Source: JBGVMW01 sp045122835
Lineage (GTDB): Bacteria > Bacillota > Clostridia > Lachnospirales > Lachnospiraceae
Direction of reading: 5' to 3'
DNA: 28,344 bases
Assembly: GCA_045122835.1 (NCBI GenBank)
Contig: JBGVIB010000082.1
Span: forward strand, 1-28,344
Positions 15,167-22,459 of this stretch are shown here, piece after piece (the stretch's first letter is position 1; the number at the start of each line of letters is the position of its first letter). A program made the translations under genes and the position numbers. The notes beneath the pieces were generated by a model. The model worked only from the letters and a program-made list of their open reading frames with translations. It had not been told where the DNA came from and ran no database searches.

Positions 15167-15474
15167 AGGTTAAGGGTGCAGGAACTCCATCAGCAGACCT
15201 TGTCAGAAGCCAACAAAAAGGTAACAGATTTAAGGCATTTTCTTCGTACCTTGCGAGAAATGAGCGAGATTAAGGAACTCACCCCTACTCTTGTAAATCC
15301 CTTATAGAGCGTATAGAAGTCCACAATAACGATAAGTCAAGCGGTCATTGTTATGTAAAAGTAGATATTTACTTTACAGCGGTGGGAATGATTGATATTC
15401 CGACCGAGGAAGAAATCCTTGTTATGATAGAAGAAATACGGGAAAACCCGCATGAATTCCGTTTAGTATCATAA
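15167..15474 (+). pseudogene. 3' remnant of a large serine recombinase (DUF4368-type end)
   Basis: Plus-strand translation gives QELHQQTLSEANKKVTDLRH then LREMSEIKELTPTLVN. A one-base frameshift at about 15292-15300 is followed by SLIERIEVHNNDKSSGHCYV and KVDIYFTAVGMIDIPTEEEI, ending at the TAA at 15472. This is the C-terminal end of TndX/Tn4451-type integrase-recombinases. The resolvase catalytic domain and most of the recombinase domain are absent. An open frame at 15028-15273 crosses the region in another phase and has no similarity that I recognise. It marks past mobile-element activity beside the SigV cassette. Confidence 0.8.
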
Positions 15475-15484
15475 GGGCAAAAGA

Positions 15485-15520
15485 ATACGGTGTAACCCAT
15501 TTTACTGAGTTACACCGTAT
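15485..15520. terminator. Perfect stem-loop after the recombinase remnant
   Basis: 12-bp perfect inverted repeat ATACGGTGTAAC / GTTACACCGTAT with a 12-nt loop, 10 bp after the remnant's stop. No strong T-tract follows. Probably the original 3' hairpin of the recombinase gene, or part of the element end. Confidence 0.55.
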
Positions 15521-15532
15521 CTTACCTAAAAA

Positions 15533-15578
15533 ACTTCCTTAGTGGACACTGCCCCAACGGCAATGTCCTTTTTCATAC
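15533..15578. repeat. Right inverted element bounding the island, with a hairpin
   Basis: Contains a 10-bp stem GGACACTGCC / GGCAATGTCC (one G-U) followed by TTTTT on the plus strand, a valid plus-strand terminator. The whole block is the inverse of 11293-11339 and touches the stop codon of the Na/phosphate cotransporter gene. Confidence 0.6.
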
Positions 15579-17242
15579 TATATTTTATTTAATTCATCTC
15601 CAACATAATCCACGATATTTTCTGTGTGGTCGGAAATTCTCTCTAAGTTTGTTAATAAATCTAAGAAGATAATACCAGCATTTGTATCACACTTCTTGTC
15701 TGAAAGGCGCTTAACATGCTGCTTTCTCAATTCTTCTTCCATTGCATCAATGGCATCTTCATCTTCATGAACAGCATTCACAGCATCTAAAGACATGCTT
15801 CTACGACATTCTACTGCACGCTCTACGGCATCCTCTGTCTTTTCAAACATAACCTTCAAATCTGCTTTCGCACTATCAGAAAAATTATACTCATTCTCTA
15901 CCATGTTAGTAACCAATTCACCAATGTTGTCACAGTGGTCACTGATTCTCTCAAAATTACTTACCGTATAGAACAAATCACTCACTACAGCATGCTGCTG
16001 CTCTGTCAATGACAAGTTGCTGATTTTTACAAGGTAATCTGAAAGACTGGATGCAAAATTATCTACACTATCTTCTATTTTTGCAGCCTTTTTAACCTTC
16101 TTTAAATCTCGTCCAAATAAAGCATCACGAACGGTCTGTAAATGTTTTATGGTTAAATCACCCATACGACCTATTTCTGTAATAGCAGCTTCAATAGCAA
16201 AAGAAGGTGTCTCTAAAATACGTGTATCCAAATGAGGAAGTCTCTCTGGATGTGTTACCTCTTCCTCCTCCTCTTTGCCATCTCTGATAATCAAATAGGA
16301 TGCCTTCACTAACTGGCTCGCAAATGGGAACAAGATAATTGTGTTTGTTATATTAAATATTGTATGGAATATAGAAATCTGCACTGTGGAAATATTACTT
16401 GCTGCAAGGTCTGGTTTTGCCCAGAAGAACAGGAACGTAATAATTCCAAAAATGACAGCACCTAGCACATTAAATAACAAGTGAATAACAGCTGCACGTT
16501 TTGCAGTTTTCTGTGCTCCGGCACTTGATAAAATTGCTGTAATACAAGTACCAATATTCTGACCTAAAGTAACAAAAATTGCTGCTCTCCAGGTTACCAT
16601 TCCATTGAGAGCAAGAGCCTGCAAAATACCTACGGATGCAGAAGAACTCTGAATCAATGCAGTAACTAATGCACCAACTAAAATTCCTAAAAATGGATTC
16701 TCACCTAATACCCGGAATGCATTAGAGAATACTGGTGAATCTCTGTATGGTTCAATTGCACCAGACATAAAATTCAAACCAACAAACAGCATACCAAACC
16801 CAATTAAAATCTGGCCTACTTCTTTTGTGCGTTCCTTTTTCGCAAATAAAATGGCAAATGCACCAATTCCAATTAACAATGGAGCGTAAAAGTCCGGACT
16901 GAATAAATTGCCGATATCCTTCATGGATACTAACCAGGCAGTAATTGTGGTACCGATATTGGCACCCATAATAACACCAACGGACTGTGTCAGATTCATC
17001 AATCCAGCATTTACAAAACCAACCACCATTACGGTTGTAGCCGAACTACTCTGAATAATTGCAGTTACCAACGCACCCACCAAAACCGCTAATAATCGGT
17101 TACTGGTCAACGCTGCAAGCAGTGACTTCATCTTACTTCCTGCTGCCTTCTGCAAACCTTCTGCCATAATATTCATACCGAATAAAAATAATCCGATACC
17201 ACCGGCAAAAGAAAATAGTAATTCCACATCTGTCATACTCAT
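15578..17242 (-). CDS. Na+/phosphate cotransporter with PhoU-like C-terminus
   Basis: NptA/YjbB-type protein for Na+-coupled phosphate movement. From the ATG at 17242 (MSMTDVELLFSFAGGIGLFL) it is 554 residues; a longer frame to 17260 needs a TTG overlapping the GGAGG site. Two related Na/Pi-cotransporter halves: GALVTAIIQSSSATTVMVVG at about 50 and GALVTALIQSSSASVGILQA at about 190, both with the QSSSA motif. After about ten spans, residues 340-554 are soluble and helical, PhoU-like (ISDHCDNIGELV, ISDHTENIVDYV repeats). Its 3' end abuts the island boundary. Confidence 0.93.
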   Translation of the reverse strand: MSMTDVELLFSFAGGIGLFLFGMNIMAEGLQKAAGSKMKSLLAALTSNRLLAVLVGALVTAIIQSSSATTVMVVGFVNAGLMNLTQSVGVIMGANIGTTITAWLVSMKDIGNLFSPDFYAPLLIGIGAFAILFAKKERTKEVGQILIGFGMLFVGLNFMSGAIEPYRDSPVFSNAFRVLGENPFLGILVGALVTALIQSSSASVGILQALALNGMVTWRAAIFVTLGQNIGTCITAILSSAGAQKTAKRAAVIHLLFNVLGAVIFGIITFLFFWAKPDLAASNISTVQISIFHTIFNITNTIILFPFASQLVKASYLIIRDGKEEEEEVTHPERLPHLDTRILETPSFAIEAAITEIGRMGDLTIKHLQTVRDALFGRDLKKVKKAAKIEDSVDNFASSLSDYLVKISNLSLTEQQHAVVSDLFYTVSNFERISDHCDNIGELVTNMVENEYNFSDSAKADLKVMFEKTEDAVERAVECRRSMSLDAVNAVHEDEDAIDAMEEELRKQHVKRLSDKKCDTNAGIIFLDLLTNLERISDHTENIVDYVGDELNKI

Positions 17243-17480
17243 GTTTAATTTTCCTCCCAAGTGTCTGCTCTCTCAAGCATATGTGCTTTCTACGCAGTCT
17301 TTATTATTGAAAAAACTCACAGGCTGTTCCTGCACATTGATGGGACGATATCGCTTGTGCGTCCTCTCCATGCTTACACTCTTTTTACGCTTTCTATACA
17401 AATTATTTACATTAAAAGGTAAAAAAATACCTGCATGGATGGTATTTATAGCACATTCTGTTGCTGACCGCACCTATCTA
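17243..17480 (-). other. Long 5' leader of the Na/phosphate cotransporter gene
   Basis: About 238 nt between the predicted start point and the ATG. On the minus strand it holds a GGACG / CGTCC pair with an 11-nt loop and a GGTA-T7-ACC dyad. No known riboswitch motif recognised. A 66-codon open frame (17273-17473) has no Shine-Dalgarno site or similarity that I recognise, so I leave it out. Confidence 0.4.
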
Positions 17481-17486
17481 GATTAT

Positions 17487-17515
17487 ATATTAGCGAAATA
17501 TGACGGTTCTGTAAA
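17487..17515 (-). promoter_or_regulatory. Probable promoter of the Na/phosphate cotransporter gene
   Basis: Minus strand TTTACA (17510-17515), 17 bp, TAATAT (17487-17492). Confidence 0.55.
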
Positions 17516-17649
17516 GGAAATTTTTCAAAATATTCTCTTTTTTTGTATTTTTCGTTTAATATTGACAATTTACTTTATTTTTTCTTAAAATTTACGTTAG
17601 ATTTACCAACTTGCATTTTGCGATGCAAATATTTATAATACGCATCACC

Positions 17650-17712
17650 TTTTATATACTAGGAAATTACAACATTACACAATAAAATGTTGCAATTTCC
17701 TAGTATATAAAA
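17650..17712. repeat. TATATACTAGG palindromic repeat, copy 2
   Basis: Perfect 18-bp ends TTTATATACTAGGAAATT / AATTTCCTAGTATATAAA, continued inward by CAACATT / AATGTTG, so about 25 of 30 positions per arm pair. The right end merges with the T-tract of the tRNA-Thr terminator. The left flank is GCATCACC, as at copy 1. Confidence 0.8.
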
Positions 17713-17741
17713 AAAGCTGAAATCTTAAAGATTTCAGCTTT
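17713..17741 (-). terminator. Terminator after tRNA-Thr
   Basis: 11-bp perfect stem AGCTGAAATCT / AGATTTCAGCT with a 3-nt loop, followed on the minus strand by at least six T that run into the palindromic repeat. T residues on the other side mean it could act in both directions. Confidence 0.85.
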
Positions 17742-17746
17742 TCTTA

Positions 17747-17819
17747 AGCTAGCAACGGGAATCGAACCCGTGACCTCTTCACTACCAATGAAGTGCGCTA
17801 CCGACTGTGCCATGCCAGC
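17747..17819 (-). tRNA. tRNA-Thr (anticodon GGT)
   Basis: 73 nt, minus strand. Acceptor GCTGGCA pairs with TGCTAGC (one G-U); anticodon stem CTTCA/TGAAG encloses TTGGTAG, giving anticodon GGU; the T-arm has GGTTCGATTCC. The discriminator is U and CCA is not encoded. It reads ACC/ACU codons. Confidence 0.95.
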
Positions 17820-17838
17820 TTGGTTACTACCGAAAATT

Positions 17839-17867
17839 ATAGTATCACATACCATGAAAATTGTCAA
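17839..17867 (-). promoter_or_regulatory. Promoter of tRNA-Thr
   Basis: Consensus TTGACA (17862-17867), 17 bp, TACTAT (17839-17844) on the minus strand, 20 bp before the tRNA. Confidence 0.88.
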
Positions 17868-17924
17868 TATTTTTTTGAAAAAACATACAATTTTAAACCA
17901 ACTGTTCCATTGTTTTCGTTTATA

Positions 17925-18560
17925 TCAGCACACAAACCTTGAGATTTTGGTTTTTATACGCTGCAAAGCATTGTCCACAGATTTTGGTGTTTTTTCTAAG
18001 ATGCCTGCAATGGTCTGATAACCATGTCCTGTTAAATGCAAATCCAGCACCTTTTTTTCAAATTCGCTTAAATTTTCTTCTATGTACTGCTCAAGCTGTT
18101 CTAAATTTTCCTGATGGATTACAAGGGATTCCGGATTATTTTCCGCGTCTCCCTCCATCACTTCAAATAACTCCACACCATCTTTTTCATTGTCTGATAC
18201 TTTTGAGTAAATGGAAATATAGGAGTTCAGCGGTATATGCTTCTGTCTGCCTGCAGAAGTTACTGCGGTGTAAATCTGTCTGGTAATGCATAACTCAGCA
18301 AAGTTAAAAAAACTTGTCCTTTTCTCCGGATTATAATCCCGAATTGCTTTAAACAAACCAATCATACCTTCCTGAATTAAGTCTTCATTGTCACCACCAA
18401 TCAAATACATGGCCTTTGCTTTTTTTCTAACCAAATTCTTATACTTTTCTAACAGATAATCCGTAATGCCGGATTCGTCTTCCCTAATCCGGCTTACTAA
18501 TTCCTCATCTGAATATGAATGATACTTTATCATATGCCTCCCATCATTTTCCATACTCAT
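17925..18560 (-). CDS. sigH: RNA polymerase sigma-H (sporulation/stationary phase)
   Basis: Spo0H-type alternative sigma factor. 211 residues: region 2 with IGGDNEDLIQEGMIGLFKAI at about 53-72 and SFFNFAELCITRQIYTAV, the RQKHIPLNSYISIYSKVSD linker very close to B. subtilis SigH, and region 4 ending KSVDNALQRIKTKI. Start uncertain: ATG at 18560 (MSMENDGRHM) has no clear ribosome site; ATG at 18533 (MIKYHSYSDEE) has GGGAGG only 3 nt away. It follows rlmB as in B. subtilis, but without a yacP homologue in between; an MITE lies in the gap. Confidence 0.93.
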   Translation of the reverse strand: MSMENDGRHMIKYHSYSDEELVSRIREDESGITDYLLEKYKNLVRKKAKAMYLIGGDNEDLIQEGMIGLFKAIRDYNPEKRTSFFNFAELCITRQIYTAVTSAGRQKHIPLNSYISIYSKVSDNEKDGVELFEVMEGDAENNPESLVIHQENLEQLEQYIEENLSEFEKKVLDLHLTGHGYQTIAGILEKTPKSVDNALQRIKTKISRFVC

Positions 18561-18573
18561 ATTATATATCTTC

Positions 18574-18754
18574 GTAACTATTCAGTACCCTCATAGGTTA
18601 CCAATGTTATTATGAATTGCATTCATAATAACAGGCAAAATCCATGCAGAATCACCTACGGTGATGGATTTTGGCCTGCTGCCACTACGTTTTCATACGG
18701 ACTGTGCAGTTTGGCACAATACAAGATTGTATTGTCCTGGTTCTGAATAGTTAC
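18574..18754. mobile_element. 181-bp MITE, IS66-like ends, 8-bp target duplication
   Basis: 16-bp terminal inverted repeats GTAACTATTCAGtACC / GGTtCTGAATAGTTAC (one mismatch), flanked by perfect direct repeats ATATCTTC at 18566-18573 and 18755-18762. Ends starting GTAA with 8-bp duplications fit the IS66 family. Inside: a perfect 13-bp hairpin at 18605-18633, a stem CAGGCAAAATCC / GGATTTTGGCCTG at 18632-18678 with an inner ATCACC/GGTGAT, and ACAATACA / TGTATTGT at 18716-18735. No coding capacity. Confidence 0.88.
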
Positions 18755-18801
18755 ATATCTTCTATATATGGTAGGATAAATATCTCGCCTTTTTCACTAT
18801 A

Positions 18802-19548
18802 TTAATTTGCCTGTAATCTCTGTCTTACAATCTCATAAGCTAGAACACCTGCTGCTACAGAAGCATTGAGGGAATCAATGTCTCCTTTCATTGGAATCGA
18901 AGCTGTCATATCGCATTTTTCCCTTACCAGGCGGCTGACACCCTCGCCTTCATTTCCAATTACAAGTCCAATGGAGCCTTTCAGATTCACACGGTACATA
19001 ATGTCTCCATCCATTGCCGCACAGACAAACCACATGCCTTTATCTTTTAATTCTTCAATGGTTTTACCGATGTTTGTCACTTTTGCAACTGGAGTGTAAT
19101 TTAAGGCTCCTGCTGATGTCTTTGCCACAGTAGCGGTCAAGCCGGCTGCACGATGCTTTGGAATGATTACGCCATGGGCTCCTGCCAGGTTTGCTGTACG
19201 AATGATCGCACCTAAATTGTGAGGATCTTCAATGCCATCTAAAATAAAAATAAATGGATCTTCTCCCTTTTCCTCTGCCGCCTTTAAAATATCCTCCACC
19301 TGGGCATACTCATAAGCTGCCGCATAGGCAATCACACCCTGATGCTTTCCTGTTTCTGACATCTGATCTAAACGCTCTTTTTTTACATACTGGATAAAGG
19401 TATCCTGCTTTTTGGCTTCTCTGATAATGGTATTGACTGCACCATCTCTACATCCATCCAGTACAAATAATTTATCTATGGTTTTGCCGGAACGAAAAGC
19501 TTCCGTTACAGCATTTCTTCCTTCGATTGTAAATTCCTCGTATCTCAT
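18802..19548 (-). CDS. rlmB: 23S rRNA 2'-O-methyltransferase, TrmH/RlmB family
   Basis: SPOUT-fold SAM-dependent methyltransferase. 248 residues: N-terminal substrate domain (EEFTIEGRNAVTEAFRSG), then the knot motifs FILDGIEDPHNLGAIIRTAN at about 99-118, GLVIGNEGEGVSRL at about 193 and IPMKGDIDSLNASVAAGVLA near the end. The ATG overlaps the mrnC stop by 4 bp. The family also contains tRNA methyltransferases; RlmB is favoured by the cysS-mrnC-rlmB order shared with B. subtilis. Confidence 0.92.
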   Translation of the reverse strand: MRYEEFTIEGRNAVTEAFRSGKTIDKLFVLDGCRDGAVNTIIREAKKQDTFIQYVKKERLDQMSETGKHQGVIAYAAAYEYAQVEDILKAAEEKGEDPFIFILDGIEDPHNLGAIIRTANLAGAHGVIIPKHRAAGLTATVAKTSAGALNYTPVAKVTNIGKTIEELKDKGMWFVCAAMDGDIMYRVNLKGSIGLVIGNEGEGVSRLVREKCDMTASIPMKGDIDSLNASVAAGVLAYEIVRQRLQAN

Positions 19549-19988
19549 TTGGCTCCTTTCTGTTCCTCTAAACGGGCCAGTCCTAATTTTATTAAATCTG
19601 TCATCCGTTCGTAATCGCCTTTTAAGTATAAATATCCCATCAATGCTTCAAATCCAGTAGCTTTGCGGTAATCCTTCATAGTTGCATTTTTTGCCATGGT
19701 AGGAGACTTGGCATTTCGTCCCCTGCGGAACATATCCTGCTCCTCTGTTGTCATATCCTCAAAGAGCAAATCAATCATAGTTGCTTGAGTTGCTGCCTTT
19801 ACCAGTTCACTGGTTCTACGGTGAAGCTTATTTGCCTGAGTATTCCCCTGATGGACTACAATTGTTCGGATAATCAGGTCATATATGCCATCTCCAATGT
19901 AAGCAAGCACCAATGGCGAATATGTCTTAATGTCCACATCCGGCAATTCATATTTCTCTTTTAAAAATTCTGTTAAATTCTTTTCCAT
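19545..19988 (-). CDS. mrnC: Mini-ribonuclease III
   Basis: RNase III-like nuclease lacking the dsRNA-binding domain, which matures 23S rRNA in Bacillus. 147 residues, consistent with the family: SPLVLAYIGDGIYDLIIRTI holds the catalytic signature at about 25-44, and GRNAKSPTMAKNAT and ATGFEALMGYLYLKGDYERM follow. It overlaps the end of cysS by 16 bp and rlmB by 4 bp. Confidence 0.95.
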   Translation of the reverse strand: MEKNLTEFLKEKYELPDVDIKTYSPLVLAYIGDGIYDLIIRTIVVHQGNTQANKLHRRTSELVKAATQATMIDLLFEDMTTEEQDMFRRGRNAKSPTMAKNATMKDYRKATGFEALMGYLYLKGDYERMTDLIKLGLARLEEQKGAK

Positions 19989-21367
19989 TTTACGCCTTCT
20001 CTGGTATCCTTTAATTCAATGCCCATTGCTAACAGCTGATTTCTGATTTCATCTGCTTTTGCAAAATCTTTTTCTTTTCTTGCATTCTGTCTTGCTTCAA
20101 TTAAAGCTTCCACCTCTGCATCTAAGCTTTCCTCCTCACGCTCTGTGATAATTCCTAATACATCTGAAAGCTTTGTAATCGTTTCATATAATTTCTGGAT
20201 ATATGCTTTTGTACTTTCATTCGATGCTGTTACATTAGAAAGCTTCACAAGCTCGAAGATTGCAGATACTGCATCGGCTGTGTTGCAGTCATCATCCATT
20301 GCTGCCTCAAATTTTTTCACAAGCTCATCTGCCAAAGCAAACTGTGTCTGCTCTTTCAATGTCATTTCATTACATTCAACACCTGACAAATCCTTTAATT
20401 TTTCCACAGCTGTTGTAATTCTTTCCAGACCATTCTTAGAAGCTTCCATCAAATCATCACTGAAATTTAAAGGACTTCTATAGTGTGCACTAAGCATAAA
20501 GAAACGAAGTACCTGTGCATCATATTTCTCTAAAATATCTCTTACCGTAAAGAAATTACCCAGAGACTTTGACATTTTTACATTGTTGATATTTAAAAAG
20601 CCATTATGCATCCAGTAGTGCGCAAAATTCTTGCCATTTGCAGCTTCACTCTGTGCGATTTCATTTTCATGATGTGGAAAAATCAAGTCTTCCCCACCAG
20701 CATGAATGTCAATGCTGTCTCCTAAATATTTCTTTGCCATTACCGAGCATTCAATGTGCCATCCCGGACGGCCTTCACTCCATGGTGATTCCCAATATGG
20801 CTCTCCTTCTTTTTTCGGTTTCCAGAGAACGAAATCCATGTTGTCTTCTTTCTGCTCCTCTACTGCAATACGCTTTCCAGCCTCTAAGTCATCAATGTTT
20901 TTCTTAGATAATTTTCCATATCCATCAAACTTCCTGGTACGGAAATAAACAGTACCATCCACATTATAGGCATATCCCTTGTCAATAAGTGCCTGAATCA
21001 TTTCAATCATACCATCGATTTCTTCCGTTGCTTTCGGATTCTTGGTGGCCTTTTTGATATTCAGGGCATTCATATCCTGTACACATTCTTTTATATAGCG
21101 TTCTGATATTTCAGTAGTAGAAACACCTTCTTCATTGGCCTTCTTGATAATCTTATCGTCCACATCTGTAAAATTTGACACATAATTTACCTCATAGCCT
21201 TTGTATTCTAAGTATCTGCGGACAGTGTCAAACATAATCATTGGTCTTGCATTTCCAATATGAATATAATTGTATACGGTAGGTCCGCAGACATACATGC
21301 GGACCTTACCTTCCTCAATTGGTACAAATTCTTCTTTTTTCTTTGTCAATGTATTATATAACTTCAT
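19973..21367 (-). CDS. cysS: Cysteinyl-tRNA synthetase
   Basis: Charges tRNA-Cys. Class I synthetase of 464 residues from the ATG at 21367 (MKLYNTLTKKKEEF), which has GGAGAG 5 nt upstream; an ATG at 21379 would add four residues. Motifs: VCGPTVYNYIHIGNARP near the start (zinc Cys and HIGH-type HIGN), GWHIECSVM and DLIFPHHENEIAQSEA (zinc ligands), and KMSKSLGNFFTVRDI (KMSKS). Follows cysE by about 30 bp under the same T-box leader. Confidence 0.97.
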   Translation of the reverse strand: MKLYNTLTKKKEEFVPIEEGKVRMYVCGPTVYNYIHIGNARPMIMFDTVRRYLEYKGYEVNYVSNFTDVDDKIIKKANEEGVSTTEISERYIKECVQDMNALNIKKATKNPKATEEIDGMIEMIQALIDKGYAYNVDGTVYFRTRKFDGYGKLSKKNIDDLEAGKRIAVEEQKEDNMDFVLWKPKKEGEPYWESPWSEGRPGWHIECSVMAKKYLGDSIDIHAGGEDLIFPHHENEIAQSEAANGKNFAHYWMHNGFLNINNVKMSKSLGNFFTVRDILEKYDAQVLRFFMLSAHYRSPLNFSDDLMEASKNGLERITTAVEKLKDLSGVECNEMTLKEQTQFALADELVKKFEAAMDDDCNTADAVSAIFELVKLSNVTASNESTKAYIQKLYETITKLSDVLGIITEREEESLDAEVEALIEARQNARKEKDFAKADEIRNQLLAMGIELKDTREGVKWKRI

Positions 21368-21398
21368 TTTTCTCTCCATTCTGCCACTTTTAATGACA

Positions 21399-22052
21399 TT
21401 ATAATTTTATCTGCTTTTCTATGGTTTCTATTCTTTCACGCAGTGCTTCATTCTCCTGCTGGAGACGCTGTAATTCTAATTCGATTGGGTCCGGTAAATG
21501 CACCTGGTCTAAATCGCAGACTTGCACTTCTACATTTTCCCGGCGAACTACCCGACCTGGAACTCCTACCACTGTAGAATTTGGCGGAACCTCCTTTAGT
21601 ACAACGGAGCCTGCACCGATTTTGGAATTGTCTCCAATGGTAAATGGACCTAATATTTTTGCACCGGAACCCACCATAACATTATTGCCCAGAGTTGGGT
21701 GACGTTTACCGCTATCTTTTCCGGTTCCTCCAAGGGTTACCCCCTGATACAGGGTACAATTATCACCAATGATTGCTGTTTCGCCAATAATAACACCGCT
21801 TCCGTGGTCAATAAATAATCCTTTTCCAATCTGTGCCCCCGGATGAATCTCAATCCCAGACTTACGTACTCCTCTCTGGGAAATATACCTCGCCCAGAAA
21901 TAATGTCCATTCTGATACAGCTTATGGGCCAGCCGATAGTGCATCATCACCTTAAAGCTAGGATACAGAAATACTTCCATATTAGAATGCAGTGCTGCAT
22001 CTCTTGATTTAATTACTTCCATTTCTTCTTTAATAAATTTTATCAATCCCAT
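21399..22052 (-). CDS. cysE: Serine O-acetyltransferase
   Basis: Acetylates L-serine with acetyl-CoA, the first step of cysteine synthesis. 217 residues, EpsC/CysE short form: helical N-terminus, then left-handed hexapeptide repeats including GLFIDHGSGVIIGETAIIGD, TLYQGVTLGGTGKDSGKRHP and IGAGSVVLKEVPPNSTVVGV; catalytic His in DHGSG. The last 30 residues (LQRLQQENEALRERIETIEK) form a predicted coiled coil. First gene after the Cys T-box, with cysS following. Confidence 0.95.
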   Translation of the reverse strand: MGLIKFIKEEMEVIKSRDAALHSNMEVFLYPSFKVMMHYRLAHKLYQNGHYFWARYISQRGVRKSGIEIHPGAQIGKGLFIDHGSGVIIGETAIIGDNCTLYQGVTLGGTGKDSGKRHPTLGNNVMVGSGAKILGPFTIGDNSKIGAGSVVLKEVPPNSTVVGVPGRVVRRENVEVQVCDLDQVHLPDPIELELQRLQQENEALRERIETIEKQIKL

Positions 22053-22095
22053 ATTGCATCCAGCCTCTCCTGAATCAGTTTTATAGTATGTATTG

Positions 22096-22120
22096 TTGCA
22101 ATCTCCTAGTATATAAAAAA
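22096..22120. repeat. Half copy of the TATATACTAGG repeat at the T-box terminator
   Basis: Plus strand TTGCAATCTCCTAGTATATA followed by AAAAA; on the minus strand it begins in the T-tract of the T-box terminator and runs towards cysE. Only one arm is recognisable. Confidence 0.65.
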
Positions 22121-22370
22121 ACTCCGTCTCTTACATCCAAGAGACGAAGTTATCCGCGGTTCCACTCTTATAGAGAATCTACATTCTCCACTCATATCAC
22201 GTAACGTGTGTGCACGTATCGGACTACCTGCATTTTGCGCTCACCCGATCAGCTCCCAGATGCACTTCCCTTACCAGTTCCTTAAAGCTACTTTCAGCCA
22301 ACGGCAGCTTCTCTCTGCAATTCACACGCAAGGTACTTTTCTGTTCTAAGCCTTTTCTTTTTTCTATCCG
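22114..22370 (-). promoter_or_regulatory. T-box leader, cysteine-type
   Basis: Minus strand contains the T-box core GAGTGGAACCGCGG and then a 12-bp terminator stem ACTTCGTCTCTT / AAGAGACGGAGT with a T7 tract. About 95 nt upstream of the core is GGGAAGTGCATCTGGGAGC; the TGC at 22262-22264 sits where a specifier codon is expected and matches cysteine, in line with cysE and cysS downstream. Uncharged tRNA-Cys should favour antitermination. The T-box is certain; the specifier is a reading by eye. Confidence 0.92.
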
Positions 22371-22376
22371 TGATAT

Positions 22377-22405
22377 AGTTTATGCAAATTTATGCGTTTT
22401 GTCAA
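22377..22405 (-). promoter_or_regulatory. Promoter of the cysE operon
   Basis: TTGACA (22400-22405), 17 bp, TAAACT (22377-22382) on the minus strand, immediately before the T-box leader. Confidence 0.82.
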
Positions 22406-22459
22406 CAGAAAATTATCATAAATATCTGTACACCATTTACTGACCGTCACCGTTGAGAC

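Noticed and set aside
15028..15273. 81-residue plus-strand frame beside the island promoter
   Set aside because: Out of phase with the recognisable recombinase tail over its second half, no ribosome site, no similarity I know. More likely junction debris than a gene.
17273..17473. 66-residue minus-strand frame in the cotransporter leader
   Set aside because: Starts with GTG, has no Shine-Dalgarno site, and shows no family resemblance; better explained as leader.
17241..17588. 115-residue plus-strand frame opposite the cotransporter leader
   Set aside because: AT-rich antisense sequence with a composition-driven hydrophobic look; no ribosome site or motif.
17563..17592. Plus-strand TTGACA followed 17 bp later by TTAAAA
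   Set aside because: The -10 is poor and there is no gene or RNA downstream before the terminator at 17713.
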